DNA of 64,000 nt, taken from positions 1 to 64,000 of the IMG/VR virus record IMGVR_UViG_3300031730_000001, one strand, 5' to 3'. Both the position numbers and the translations under genes were made by a program. The notes beneath the pieces are model-generated. The model saw only the letters and a program-made list of their open reading frames with translations. It was not told the DNA's origin and ran no database searches. Below, piece after piece: positions 32,491 to 41,314 of the stretch (the stretch's first letter is position 1; each line of letters begins with the position of its first letter). The DNA comes from a virus.

Positions 32491-33519
32491 ATGCCAGTAG
32501 ACCCGTGGGCAATCGATGGCCTGGCGTTCTCGGGCCTCGAAGCCCGGCTCGTGGAATCCCTGGCCGTCATGGGCAACGGAAGCGCCCTGGGAGCCGTCTC
32601 GGGCGTCCGGCCCGGCGACCCCGGCCTGACCGTCACCCTGGCCGGTACCACCATCAACTGCTCGGCCGGGGTGGCAGCCGTCGCCTACAGCGGGCAAGGC
32701 GTCTACCGGTGCGCGTTCCCCTCGTCGGTGTCACCCGGCACCTACACGGCAGCCCACGCGACCCTGAACAGGATCGACCTCGTCTACCTGCGGGTGTGGG
32801 ACAACAGCGTGGACGCGTCCGGCCTCAACAAAGCGGACATCGTCTACCTGGCGGGCACCCCGTCGTCAACGCCGGTCGCCCCGACCCCGGCAGGTACGCA
32901 GATCTACCTGCCGCTCGCCACGATCACCGTGCTGTCCGTGTCCAACGGCGGCACCGCCTCCGTGAGCACGGCGATACGCCCGTACACGGTGGCGCCCGGC
33001 GGCATTCTGCCCGCCACCACCGCGCCGACCGGCCTGTACGTCGGCCAGTACTACGACAACGCCACCGGCCTGCTGCGCTGGAACGGCACCAACTGGCGGC
33101 AGGTCAGCCCCTACACACCACTCTCCCAGGCGCAGGTCAGCCAGCCCGGATCATTCACGGCCGGTACCTACACCGACTTCCCCTCCGGGAACTGGCCGAC
33201 ACTCGCCTTCACCGTGCCCCCCAGCGGCCTGGTGTGGATCAGCATCGGCGCAGCCATCCAGAACACCAACTCGGGTACATCCACGGGATGGGTTACATGG
33301 CGCGCCTCCGGAGGGGTGACCGAGGCGGGGTCCGAGGCCAACGGGGTGTCGACCTACGGCTCCCGCACCTACGCCACCCGCCGCGTCCTGCGCTCCTGGA
33401 CGCCCGGCGCAGCTGTCACACTCACCCCGCAGTACCTGTTCAGCTCCGTCGGCACTCTGACCTCCGTCACCCGGGCCGACAACGGGCTGCTCACCGTCGA
33501 ACCCGTCGCCGTCGCATGA
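32491..33519 (+). CDS. Minor tail / receptor-binding protein
   Basis: 342 residues from ATG 32491. An N-terminal adhesin-like domain with AAHATLNRIDLVYLRVWDN and PTPAGTQIYLPLATITV (a segment recurring in phage fibre proteins), then LYVGQYYDNATGLLRWNGTNW and a C-terminal jelly-roll-like end. Probably part of the tail tip that touches the host wall. ATGA overlap with the next gene. Confidence 0.75.
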   Translation: MPVDPWAIDGLAFSGLEARLVESLAVMGNGSALGAVSGVRPGDPGLTVTLAGTTINCSAGVAAVAYSGQGVYRCAFPSSVSPGTYTAAHATLNRIDLVYLRVWDNSVDASGLNKADIVYLAGTPSSTPVAPTPAGTQIYLPLATITVLSVSNGGTASVSTAIRPYTVAPGGILPATTAPTGLYVGQYYDNATGLLRWNGTNWRQVSPYTPLSQAQVSQPGSFTAGTYTDFPSGNWPTLAFTVPPSGLVWISIGAAIQNTNSGTSTGWVTWRASGGVTEAGSEANGVSTYGSRTYATRRVLRSWTPGAAVTLTPQYLFSSVGTLTSVTRADNGLLTVEPVAVA

Positions 33520-34607
33520 CCGAGACCGCCTACCAGCTCGACTGGTACGGCTGCGACCTGCGCACGGGCGGCATCGTCGAAGACCTCCGCTCCATCAAAC
33601 CGACCGGGCCGCTCACCCGGAAACTCGGCGACTCGACCACCCTGCAGTTCGACCTCAGCCTGCCCGGCGCCCCCGGCGGATGGGACAGCGCCACCGCGCC
33701 CGGCCGGTCCATGCTCGTTGCTGTCGACGCCGCCACCAACACCCCGATCTGGGCAGGCGCCGTACTCCCCCGCAGCGGCGGCAGCTCACAGACCGTTTCG
33801 CTCGGCGCCGCCACCCTGGAGGCCTACTTCGACGCCCGCTTCCCCGGCGACCAGACCTTGGTCGGCGTCGACCAGGCCGCCGTGATTTCGGCGCTTGTCA
33901 CGCCGGCGCTCACCAGCGGGCCGCCGATCGTCATCGACGCGCCCAACACGGGCGTCGTCATGACCTACCTGACGCAGGACGGCGACGACAAGTCGATCCT
34001 GTCCTGCCTCAAAGAGGTCATGGCCCTCGATGGCGGCCCCGAGTGGACCATCGACGTCGCGTGGAACGCAGGGCACACAGGGTTTCAGTTTCCGCTGCGG
34101 GTCCGCCCCGCCATCGGCACTCAGGCCAGCCCGCCCGAAGGCACCTTCGATTTCCCGGGCTGCGTGGACAGCTACACGCTCGCCGAATCCTACGAGTCAG
34201 GCAAGGGCGCCACTCGTGTCATCGCCCGCGGTGAAGGCGAAGGCACCTCCCGGCTCACCTCCATCGTCCACGAGGCGACCGCACTGATCGCCAACGGCTG
34301 GCCCGCGTGGGAATACCGCTACACCCCCGCGACGGGCATCGACGACCCCGACCAGCTGGACGCGCACGCCACGCAGTCCCTGGCCCTCATGCAACTGGGC
34401 GCGCAGGTCTGGTCCGTTGAAGCGGTCGCCTCCCGCGCGCCACGACTCGGCCGGGACTGGGGCCTGGGCGACACCGTGCGTCTCGCCGTCGAAACCGGCA
34501 GATCACCCCGCCACCCGCAAGGCGCCGACATCACAGCACGCTGCTGGTCCTGGGAACTCGACCCCGGCGCCGACAAAATCCGGCCCATCCTCGTAGAGGA
34601 GAGCTGA
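33516..34607 (+). CDS. Minor tail protein (tail-tip hub)
   Basis: 363 residues from ATG 33516. Pattern YQLDWYGCDLRTGGIVEDLRSIKPTGP, then ATLEAYFDARF, and the C-terminal box TVRLAVETGRSPRHPQG with ARCWSWELDPG, as in actinophage tail proteins that follow Dit. Probably a baseplate hub or spike. Overlaps both neighbours. Confidence 0.8.
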   Translation: MTETAYQLDWYGCDLRTGGIVEDLRSIKPTGPLTRKLGDSTTLQFDLSLPGAPGGWDSATAPGRSMLVAVDAATNTPIWAGAVLPRSGGSSQTVSLGAATLEAYFDARFPGDQTLVGVDQAAVISALVTPALTSGPPIVIDAPNTGVVMTYLTQDGDDKSILSCLKEVMALDGGPEWTIDVAWNAGHTGFQFPLRVRPAIGTQASPPEGTFDFPGCVDSYTLAESYESGKGATRVIARGEGEGTSRLTSIVHEATALIANGWPAWEYRYTPATGIDDPDQLDAHATQSLALMQLGAQVWSVEAVASRAPRLGRDWGLGDTVRLAVETGRSPRHPQGADITARCWSWELDPGADKIRPILVEES

Positions 34608-35416
34608 TGCCACGCCAGCTCGACCAACTGCCCACCGACGCCACCACGATGGCCCGGAAAATCGCCGCCCTGGAACGGCAGGTCAACGAGCTGCGGGCCG
34701 CCCGCCGCCTCGGCTCCGCAACCGCAGGGGTGATCCAAACTGCAGCCTCCGGCGCCCGCGTTGTGATGGACGGAGACAACCAGGCCGTCGACGTGTACGG
34801 GGCCGACGGCACGACTCTCCTGGCGGAGCTTGGCCCCGACGCCAGCGGCGGCGGCGGCCTGTGGACGCGCGGCCTGCAAGACCCCAACAACATCAGCTCC
34901 TACCTGGGCAGCGGAGAGCTGTCCTTCCGGCCTGTCGAAAACGGGCTCGTCCAGGTCCCGGCCAACATCTACTACGACACCGACGCCTTTCAGTACTCCG
35001 ACTTCACCCTCACCAGCGGCTCCGTCGGCGCGGCCGACCACCGGGCGCTGCTCATCCTGGAGTCCATCTACGCCGGCGCGACCCCGTATGTATACATCCA
35101 GGGCGAGAACGGCACCCAGTGCAACATGGACGTTCTCGGAGTCCTCACCGCGAGCAACCTGGCGTGGGGCAGCGTGGCCATCACGCCGAGCGCCGCGAAC
35201 ACCCCAACGAGCGCCACCGTCACGGGACTCAGCCTCAAGGGCAGCACGTTCATCGGCTTCTCCGGCGCCCAGACTGCCGCCCCCGGCTCGACAACCCTCA
35301 CGAACGGCGTCACTGGCACGAGCGCCATCTCCGCCACCTCAACTGGCCTGACGGTGTGGCTGACCCGGCAAAACACGAGCGCGACAACAGTGAACTGGCT
35401 GGTGATAGGCATATGA
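34607..35416 (+). CDS. Tail fibre / minor tail protein
   Basis: 269 residues. Helical trimerisation start (MARKIAALERQVNELRAARR), then GARVVMDGDNQAVDVYGADGTTLLAELGPDA, and a beta-rich Ser/Thr end. The coiled-coil-then-beta build is usual for fibres attached below the hub. Ends with four-base overlap with the next gene. Confidence 0.75.
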   Translation: MPRQLDQLPTDATTMARKIAALERQVNELRAARRLGSATAGVIQTAASGARVVMDGDNQAVDVYGADGTTLLAELGPDASGGGGLWTRGLQDPNNISSYLGSGELSFRPVENGLVQVPANIYYDTDAFQYSDFTLTSGSVGAADHRALLILESIYAGATPYVYIQGENGTQCNMDVLGVLTASNLAWGSVAITPSAANTPTSATVTGLSLKGSTFIGFSGAQTAAPGSTTLTNGVTGTSAISATSTGLTVWLTRQNTSATTVNWLVIGI

Positions 35417-35622
35417 GCGATGTGACGTTCCAACCTGGCCTGTACTACGAGGTCACCGCGCGCGACAACAACGAGGCATGCGCGAATTACGGGCAGATCT
35501 TCGACGTTCCGCAGTTCTACAGCAACGCCGGAACGAACTGTTTCGTGCAGTGCGGGCTCTGCAGTCAGCACATGGAGATCCTCACAGCCACGCTCCTCGA
35601 CCCGCAGCCCGAAGTCACCTGA
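35413..35622 (+). CDS. Cys-rich small protein (69 aa)
   Basis: ATG 35413 (ATGA overlap). QPGLYYEVTARDNNEACANYG then CFVQCGLCSQH, four cysteines close together. Last gene of the tail operon, followed by a terminator. Function unknown. Confidence 0.6.
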   Translation: MSDVTFQPGLYYEVTARDNNEACANYGQIFDVPQFYSNAGTNCFVQCGLCSQHMEILTATLLDPQPEVT

Positions 35623-35644
35623 ACCATCCACCGCACCACCCTGC

Positions 35645-35669
35645 CCGAGCCCTCCGGCCGGGCCTTTTT
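35645..35669 (+). terminator. Intrinsic terminator after tail operon
   Basis: GCCC at 35649-35652 pairs with GGGC at 35660-35663 across a GC-rich loop, followed by TTTTT. Confidence 0.7.
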
Positions 35670-35686
35670 CATGCCCTGGAGGGCAC

Positions 35687-36535
35687 TTGAGCACGAACGT
35701 TTACACCTCGGGTGATCCGAGACTCGGCCGCCGCGTCGAACATGATCCCCGCAGCCTTGCCTACGCCCACGGGGTACTACCCAAGGCCGCCATCAAGTCC
35801 GTGGACTGGACACGCCGCGCACCGATCTTCGATCAGGGGCAGGTCGGAAGCTGCACCGGCAACGCAGCTGCCGGACTCGTCGCCACCGACAGCGCCGCCC
35901 GCGCCGGGCTGACCACTGTCCCCATCCCCGGCGACCCCAACTTGTGGCCCGTCGACGAAGAGTTGGCCGTCGAGGTCTACAAGCTCGCCACCACCCTCGA
36001 CAACATCACCGGCGCCTACCCGCCAGACGACACCGGCTCCTCCGGCATCGGCGCCGCCAAGGCCCTGAAGAAGCTCGGCCTCGCCACCAGCTACACCCAC
36101 GCCTTTAGCATCGACGCACTCAAGAGCGCACTCCAGACCGGGCCCGTCATGGTCGGCACCGTCTGGCTGGAGTCCATGTTCGACCCCACACCGGCGGGCA
36201 ACATCACCGTCGACCGGAAGTCCGCCGTGGCAGGCGGCCACGAGTACGTGCTCTCCGCCTACGACGCCAGCGCCCGCCAGTTCCGCATCGACAATTCGTG
36301 GTCAGAGTCGTGGGCCATACGCGGTTCGGCCTGGATCACCGAGGCGGACATGCAGTGGCTGCTGTCCCAGCAGGGTGACGTCACCGTCCCCGCCTGGACC
36401 ACGGCCCCGGTGCCGACCCCTCCTCCCGCGCCCACTCCTGCTCCGGATCCTCGACTGGCTGAGGCGGCTGTTGCTGCCCAGCAGGTGGCGGATCTGATGC
36501 GGCCGTGGGCGCCCAGCAAGACGACGGGAGCCTGA
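35687..36535 (+). CDS. Papain-like (C1) cysteine peptidase
   Basis: 282 residues; a TTG start at 35687 behind TGGAGGG. The frame extends no further upstream with a better start. DQGQVGSCTGNAAAG places the catalytic Cys at 56, GGHEYVLSAYD the His at 185, and IDNSWSESWAIRG the Asn at 203, in the order and spacing of C1 peptidases. A Pro-rich linker and a short helix end it. No signal peptide. It lies between the tail and the amidase, so wall-associated proteolysis at entry or lysis is possible. Probable tail-borne or lysis protease; the substrate is unknown. Confidence 0.85.
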   Translation: MSTNVYTSGDPRLGRRVEHDPRSLAYAHGVLPKAAIKSVDWTRRAPIFDQGQVGSCTGNAAAGLVATDSAARAGLTTVPIPGDPNLWPVDEELAVEVYKLATTLDNITGAYPPDDTGSSGIGAAKALKKLGLATSYTHAFSIDALKSALQTGPVMVGTVWLESMFDPTPAGNITVDRKSAVAGGHEYVLSAYDASARQFRIDNSWSESWAIRGSAWITEADMQWLLSQQGDVTVPAWTTAPVPTPPPAPTPAPDPRLAEAAVAAQQVADLMRPWAPSKTTGA

Positions 36536-36537
36536 CG

Positions 36538-37380
36538 ATGGTTGATCTCTGGATGCCTGGCGCGGCCCGGCACTCTCTCGGCAACACCGGCGCGATGTCC
36601 GGCGGGCCCGCGCGCGCGGTCTGGCACATCACCTCCAACGAGCACGACTGGACGTTCAAGAACGAGCTGGGTTGGTTCACCGGTGGCGGCGCCGACGTGG
36701 CACCGCACCTTCTGTGGGACCCGTTCACCGGCGAGATGGCGCAGTTCTTCCCCGCGGACTCGCGGTCGCTGTCTCTCCAGAACGACGGCGCGGTGAAGAC
36801 GAACCGGACCGGTAAGTACTGCATCCAGATCGAGACCGTCTTCACGCAGGGCGAGACCGTCGGCGGCAAGAAGTACAACGCGGTCAAGGACACCCCCTGC
36901 AAGGGCCTCGACCAGATCATGGACTGGCTGAGGAGCCTCGGCATACCCGACGTCTGGCCTGGGGGAGCCCCGACGGGCTTCGTCCGCGATACCGTCTCCG
37001 CCGGCATGTGGGCGAACGACGGCGGCCAGTACGGGCACCACCAGATCCGCGGCAACGCGCACGTCGATCCGGGCCCGATGCCGAACCTGGCCGCGTTCGG
37101 TACGACGCCGGTCAAGCCGAAACCCAAGCCCGCCGTGAAGTACGAGCCGTTCCCGGGCGCCGCCTGGTTCTCGATGGGCCGCACGTCGCCGATCGTCGCC
37201 GCCATGCACGACCGGCTCGTCGCCGTCGGCTGCAGCCGCTACAAGTCGTCGACGGGCAAGAGCACCATCGGCTCCGGCGACAAGGCCAGCTACGAGGCCT
37301 GGCAGGAGAAGTGCGGCTTCCCCGGCGACTGGCCGCCCGGCAAGACCACCTGGGACCTGCTCAAAGTCCCCAACGTCTGA
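36538..37380 (+). CDS. Endolysin: amidase plus peptidoglycan-binding domain
   Basis: 280 residues from ATG 36538. N-terminal amidase-2-like domain: RAVWHITSNEHD, DVAPHLLWDPFTGEMAQFFPAD, then CIQIETVF and HHQIRGNAHVDPG, providing the His/Asp zinc ligands. A KPKPKPAVK linker precedes a C-terminal domain (WFSMGRTSPIVAAMHDRLVAVGCSRY, ending YEAWQEKCGFPGDWPPG) of the peptidoglycan-binding type in Streptomyces phages. No signal peptide, so release would need the holin at 38260. Confidence 0.9.
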   Translation: MVDLWMPGAARHSLGNTGAMSGGPARAVWHITSNEHDWTFKNELGWFTGGGADVAPHLLWDPFTGEMAQFFPADSRSLSLQNDGAVKTNRTGKYCIQIETVFTQGETVGGKKYNAVKDTPCKGLDQIMDWLRSLGIPDVWPGGAPTGFVRDTVSAGMWANDGGQYGHHQIRGNAHVDPGPMPNLAAFGTTPVKPKPKPAVKYEPFPGAAWFSMGRTSPIVAAMHDRLVAVGCSRYKSSTGKSTIGSGDKASYEAWQEKCGFPGDWPPGKTTWDLLKVPNV

Positions 37381-37688
37381 TGGGCTACGACCGCGGCGTG
37401 CCGCCGTCTGACTGGCCGGGCATGGAGATGGTCGGCATGACCCGGCTGACTGACGAGATCTACTTCGGGTGGCTGGCCAAGGAGCCCAACCCGACGTTCT
37501 GGCATTGGTGCAGCGCGCTGGAGGGCGTACCCGCCGAGCGCAAGGTGCACGACGGCTGCTGGGTGGCCGCCGGAACGAGCAGCCACCAGCTGGTTTCGCG
37601 CGACCCGCTGCACCTCGAACCGTCCCTGCTGTGGCAGTGCTGCGGCACGCATGGTTTCGTCCGCGAGGGGAGGTGGGTGTCCGCGTGA
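37380..37688 (+). CDS. Hypothetical protein in lysis cassette
   Basis: 102 residues (TGATG overlap with lysin). Contains FWHWCSALEG, DGCWVAAGTSSHQLV and LWQCCGTHGFV, rich in Trp, Cys and His. It resembles small proteins that sit beside lysins in Streptomyces phages; function unknown. Confidence 0.6.
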   Translation: MGYDRGVPPSDWPGMEMVGMTRLTDEIYFGWLAKEPNPTFWHWCSALEGVPAERKVHDGCWVAAGTSSHQLVSRDPLHLEPSLLWQCCGTHGFVREGRWVSA

Positions 37689-38263
37689 CCGACCTCTTCT
37701 ACGATCTCGAATTCCTGGAGGACGGCCGCACCATCGAGCTGATCTCGATCGGCATGGTGTGCGACGACGGCCGCGAGTACTACGCCGTCAACTCCGAGGC
37801 CCCCTGGGATCGCGTCCGGAAGCACGACTGGCTGATGCAAAACGTGTGGCCCCATCTTCCATTGCGCGGTCACAAGAGCGGCCTGGTCACTGTCGGCGGC
37901 AAGACGGAGGTCAGGCTCACGGAGCCCGGTGTCATCGACGCCAGCAACACCCAGGTCAAACCGCGCTGGGTCATCGCCAATGAGGTCCGCGACTTCATCC
38001 AGGCGGCGGACGACCCGCAGTTGTGGGCAAACTGCGGAGCCTACGACTTCGTTGCGTTCGCCCAACTGTGGGGCCCGCTCGTCCGCCGCCCCAAGGGCGT
38101 GCCAGTCCGAACCAACGACATCCAGCAGGAACGCGCCCGCCTCGGCATCGCCTGGGACCAACTCCCGAAGCAGGAGTCCGGCGAGCACAACGCGCTCGCC
38201 GACGCGAGACACAACCAGACCATCCGGCGCTGGCTCGCCGAACAGGAAACGAGAACCCCATGA
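37685..38263 (+). CDS. RNase AS-like 3'-5' exoribonuclease
   Basis: 192 residues from GTG 37685. DEDD exonuclease fold: FYDLEFLEDG with Asp7/Glu9, ISIGMVCDDGREYYAV, then WANCGAYDFVAF, and EHNALADARHN supplying the last Asp and the His. This matches the polyadenylate-specific RNase AS family of actinobacteria (DUF5051-like). The phage copy lies between lysin and holin, overlapping both neighbours. Host mRNA decay or tRNA trimming are possible roles. Confidence 0.8.
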   Translation: MTDLFYDLEFLEDGRTIELISIGMVCDDGREYYAVNSEAPWDRVRKHDWLMQNVWPHLPLRGHKSGLVTVGGKTEVRLTEPGVIDASNTQVKPRWVIANEVRDFIQAADDPQLWANCGAYDFVAFAQLWGPLVRRPKGVPVRTNDIQQERARLGIAWDQLPKQESGEHNALADARHNQTIRRWLAEQETRTP

Positions 38264-38628
38264 AGATCTTCGGACGCGAACCGGCTGCGGTCCTGGCCTT
38301 CGTCAGCATCCTGGTGAAGCTCGGCTCGGCCTACGTATTCCACGCCACCCAGACTCAGCAGGCCACCGTCAACACGGCTGCCGCCTGCATCGTCGCCCTG
38401 GCGATCGCGTTCATGGCCCATGACGCCATCGGCGCGGCCGTGTTCAACCTGGCGCAGGCCCTCGTCGCCGCCGCAGTCGGCTTCGGGCTGAAGCTCGACG
38501 CCGATCACCAGGCGCTGTGGCTGTCGCTCGTGACCGTCGTCATCGGCCTGTGGAGCCGCACCCAGATCACCGCGAAGACGAAGGCGTCCGTGCCGCGATC
38601 CGCCCGGGCCGTACAGGACGTCGTCTGA
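38260..38628 (+). CDS. Holin
   Basis: 122 residues from ATG 38260. Three hydrophobic segments: AVLAFVSILVKLGSAYVF, NTAAACIVALAIAFMA and a third pair around LAQALVAAAVGFGLKL / LWLSLVTVVIGLW. Charged C terminus. Typical actinophage holin near the amidase. Forms membrane lesions that let the endolysin out. Confidence 0.82.
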   Translation: MKIFGREPAAVLAFVSILVKLGSAYVFHATQTQQATVNTAAACIVALAIAFMAHDAIGAAVFNLAQALVAAAVGFGLKLDADHQALWLSLVTVVIGLWSRTQITAKTKASVPRSARAVQDVV

Positions 38629-38645
38629 GCCAGCCGGAGTAGCAC

Positions 38646-38993
38646 GTGCCTCCCGAGCCGTCGAACGCAGAGCTCGCCCACCGCATCGAGGCCATGCGGT
38701 TGGACCTCAAGGAGGACTTCAGGGAGCTCGGCAAGCGGCTCGACGCCAAGGTGTCCGTCGAACGCTACGAGCTGGAACGGCGGGCCGCCGACGGGGTGCA
38801 CCGTGCGCTCATCGAACGCGTGGCGGCCATCGAGGCCGAGCGGGCATCGGAGAAGCGGGACACCGAGTTGGAGCGCCGGAAGCGGGAGGATGAGCGGCGC
38901 GCAGACAAGCGGCTCATCTTCTCCGCGCTGATCGTGCCGGTGCTGATCGTGCTGCTGCAGGTGTACCTCTCGTCACGGGGGGCCGGTTCGTGA
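38646..38993 (+). CDS. Coiled-coil protein with C-terminal TM (second holin-like)
   Basis: 115 residues from GTG 38646. Residues 1-90 are a highly charged coiled coil (RLDLKEDFRELGKRLDAK, then VAAIEAERASEKRDTELERR); residues about 92-108 are a TM helix (IFSALIVPVLIVLLQVYL). Resembles the second membrane protein of mycobacteriophage/Streptomyces-phage lysis cassettes, sometimes annotated as holin or anti-holin. Confidence 0.75.
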   Translation: MPPEPSNAELAHRIEAMRLDLKEDFRELGKRLDAKVSVERYELERRAADGVHRALIERVAAIEAERASEKRDTELERRKREDERRADKRLIFSALIVPVLIVLLQVYLSSRGAGS

Positions 38994-39706
38994 GCGAACA
39001 CGCATCCCCGACGAAGGAACGGCGGCGCGCCGATGTGCGGTACATAGTCGTCGCAACTGGCGCCGTCGGCTCCTTCGCCGCCATGGCGATCTGGGTACAG
39101 GGCCTCTCGCACGACCTGCGCGTCTCCAACGACGCCCGCGACGCCCTGGCCCGGCAGGTGCAGTCCCTCGGCCACAAGCCGGTCGCCGGACCGCCCGGGT
39201 CGCGCGGCGAGGCAGGCGCATCAGTCGTCGGGCCCCGCGGACCTCAGGGCGTCGCCGGCTCGCCGGGCCCGACCGGATCACCCGGCAGTACGGGCAAGAC
39301 CGGGGCGACCGGCGCGCCAGGCGCCACCGGATCACCCGGAGTCGGCGTCACCGGGGCCGCCGGCAGCCCAGGCCCCGCTGGACCCCAAGGTGAGGCCGGG
39401 CCGGCAGGCCCCCAAGGCGACCAGGGTCCGAAGGGCGACACCGGGGACACGGGCGCGACCGGCCCAGCACCGTCCGGCTGGACGTTCACCGACGGCACCG
39501 GGGTCACCCAGGAGTGCGCACCTGACAGTGAAGGCTCCACCCACTACACGTGCACGCCCGCCCCGGCGAGCCCTTCGCCCACTCCGTCGAATCCGGAGTC
39601 CGCGGTGCTGGTGCTCAGTTCCGCGCTCGTCCGCAGGAGGATCGATGCCCCAAGCAGTACCCGCGGCCGACACCGGGCGGTCCGCCACCGCGGTGCCCAT
39701 CGCTGA
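38990..39706 (+). CDS. Membrane-anchored collagen-like protein
   Basis: 238 residues from GTG 38990. TM helix at about 18-36 (YIVVATGAVGSFAAMAIWV), short coiled coil, then about 35 uninterrupted-to-nearly-uninterrupted Gly-X-Y triplets (GPPGSRGEAGASVVGPRG and on to GDTGATGPAP), then a small Cys-containing C-terminal domain (QECAPDSEGSTHYTCTP) and a Pro/Ser tail. Collagen triplets usually trimerise. Position after the holins suggests a surface or lysis-associated role. The next gene starts inside its 3' end. Confidence 0.8.
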   Translation: MSEHASPTKERRRADVRYIVVATGAVGSFAAMAIWVQGLSHDLRVSNDARDALARQVQSLGHKPVAGPPGSRGEAGASVVGPRGPQGVAGSPGPTGSPGSTGKTGATGAPGATGSPGVGVTGAAGSPGPAGPQGEAGPAGPQGDQGPKGDTGDTGATGPAPSGWTFTDGTGVTQECAPDSEGSTHYTCTPAPASPSPTPSNPESAVLVLSSALVRRRIDAPSSTRGRHRAVRHRGAHR

Positions 39707-39863
39707 ACCGGCCCCGCGGACTCCCCGCCGCGACGACACTGCGGCCGACGCCGGGTCGCTGGAGCGCGCGGGCCGCCTCGACCCGCAGCCGGTCCCCGCG
39801 CCGTCGATCAGCCCGTTCCTGGCGCCCGACCTGCCGCCCTACGAGGAGGACAACGGGACCTAA
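39645..39863 (+). CDS. Pro-rich small protein overlapping collagen-like gene
   Basis: 72 residues from ATG 39645 with a perfect AGGAGG 4-5 bases upstream, which is why I accept it although it overlaps the 39706 stop. Disordered Ala/Pro sequence ending LAPDLPPYEEDNGT. Function unknown. Confidence 0.55.
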   Translation: MPQAVPAADTGRSATAVPIAEPAPRTPRRDDTAADAGSLERAGRLDPQPVPAPSISPFLAPDLPPYEEDNGT

Positions 39864-39914
39864 CCTTGTCGTTGACTCGCCAGAAGGGGGGCGACTAGCC
39901 GCCCAGTAAGTGCC

Positions 39915-39947
39915 TTGACCTGCACTTTTGATGCTAGAATGGGTCAA
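39915..39947 (+). promoter_or_regulatory. Extended -10 promoter of tnpB
   Basis: TGC-TAGAAT at 39932-39940 is an extended -10. It is flanked by TTGACC (39915-39920) and its inverse GGTCAA (39942-39947). It is 34 bases before the tnpB start, so the element carries its own promoter. Confidence 0.6.
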
Positions 39948-39973
39948 CTTAGCTTCTGCTGGAGGGTGTTGCC

Positions 39974-41267
39974 TTGCTGACGGGTCGTCGCTACCGGCTC
40001 GCGCTCACGCCCGAGACAGGAGGCGCAGTGCGAGGAGTACGCCAACACCTGCCGCGCCGTATGGAACACCGGCCTCGAACAACGCCGGGAGTATCGGCGG
40101 CGCGGGGCGTGGATGAACTTCGTGCCACAGTGCGCCGAGCTCGCGGAGGCCAGGCAGGCGCTTGAGTGGCTGCGCGCCGCGCCTTCCTGCATTCATCAAC
40201 AGACGTTGCGGGACCTTGAACAAGCCTGCCGCGAGCGCGGCACGTGGAAAGTGCGATGGCGGTCGAAGGCGCGCTGGAGCCCGTCGTTTCGCTTTCCTGA
40301 CAGGAGATGGCTTCGCGTAGAGCGGCTTGGCCGCAAGTGGGGCCGGGTCAAGCTGCCAAAACTCGGATGGGTCCGCTTCCGTTGGTCGCGCCCCCCGGGC
40401 GGTGAGATCCACTCCGCCACGGTGTCCCGAAAAGGTGCGCACTGGTTCGTTTCCCTCCTGATAGACGACGGTCGGGAGGTGCCCGAGAAGCACGCCATGC
40501 CGAACACGGCGGTAGGCATAGATCGGGGCGTGAAGGTCGCCGCAGTCACCTCCGATGGCGCGTTCCATGACCGGGAGTTCATCACTGCTGGCGAGGCCGG
40601 CCGGTATCGACGGTTGCAGCAGAAGCTAGCCCGCTCCAGGCGTGGATCCGCGAACCGGCGCAAGACCATCACGGCCATGGGCCGAATCACGAGCCGAGCG
40701 TCAGACCGCCGTGGTGACTTCTGCGCCTTCACCGCGAACCGCATCACCGGGCGGAACGCCGTGGTGGTGCTGGAAGACCTCAAGATAAAAAACATGACCG
40801 CATCGGCGTCCAGAACTCTGGACGAGCCGGGTGAGCGAGTCGCTCAGAAGCGCGGCCTGAACCGCAGCATCCTCGACAAGGGGTGGAGCCGCCTTGGGCT
40901 CGCCCTTGCCAACGCCGCCCGATACACGGGCACCTCCGTGGTTCTGGTTAATCCCGCGTACACCTCGCAGCGTTGCCACGCCTGCGGGTTCGTCACTGAA
41001 GGCAACCGCGAGAGCCAAGCGGTCTTCGTGTGCAAGAACCCTGGGTGTGGCCACGCAGACCATGCCGACGTGAACGCCGCAAAGAACATCCTCAGCGCCG
41101 CAGGGCATGTGGTGCCAGCCTGTGGAGACCTCGCCGTTGGGCGGTCCGCGAAGCAGGAACCCGGAGGCCGGGCGACCGGCCGAACCCTTCGTTTGGGAAT
41201 CTCCGGCCTCCATGCCGGAGAGGAAGCCAACTGCTCGTCAGCCTGTCCACCCTCCCTCTGCCTCTGA
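39974..41267 (+). pseudogene. tnpB: tnpB (IS200/IS605 family), frameshifted N-terminus
   Basis: The N-terminal segment from TTG 39974 (LLTGRRYRLALTPE) is out of frame with the main frame. One extra A at about 40016 (GAGACAGG for the expected GAGCAGG) explains it: removing it joins LTPE to QEAQCEEYANTCRAVWN and to the long frame. The long frame retains RuvC Asp (GIDRGVK), Glu (VLEDLKIKN), the zinc ribbon (CHACGF, CKNPGCG) and Asp (HADVNAAKNI). An internal start at 40113 would lack the N-terminal region. No tnpA seen. A single sequencing error cannot be excluded. Confidence 0.85.
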
Positions 41268-41278
41268 CCGGCACGACT

Positions 41279-41313
41279 GCGCCCCCGCTGCCTTCGGGCG
41301 GTGGGGGCGCTTC
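41279..41313. terminator. Bidirectional terminator
   Basis: GCGCCCCC at 41279-41286 and GGGGGCGC at 41303-41310 with further GC pairing inside, between converging genes ending at 41267 and 41315. Confidence 0.75.
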
Positions 41314-41314
41314 C

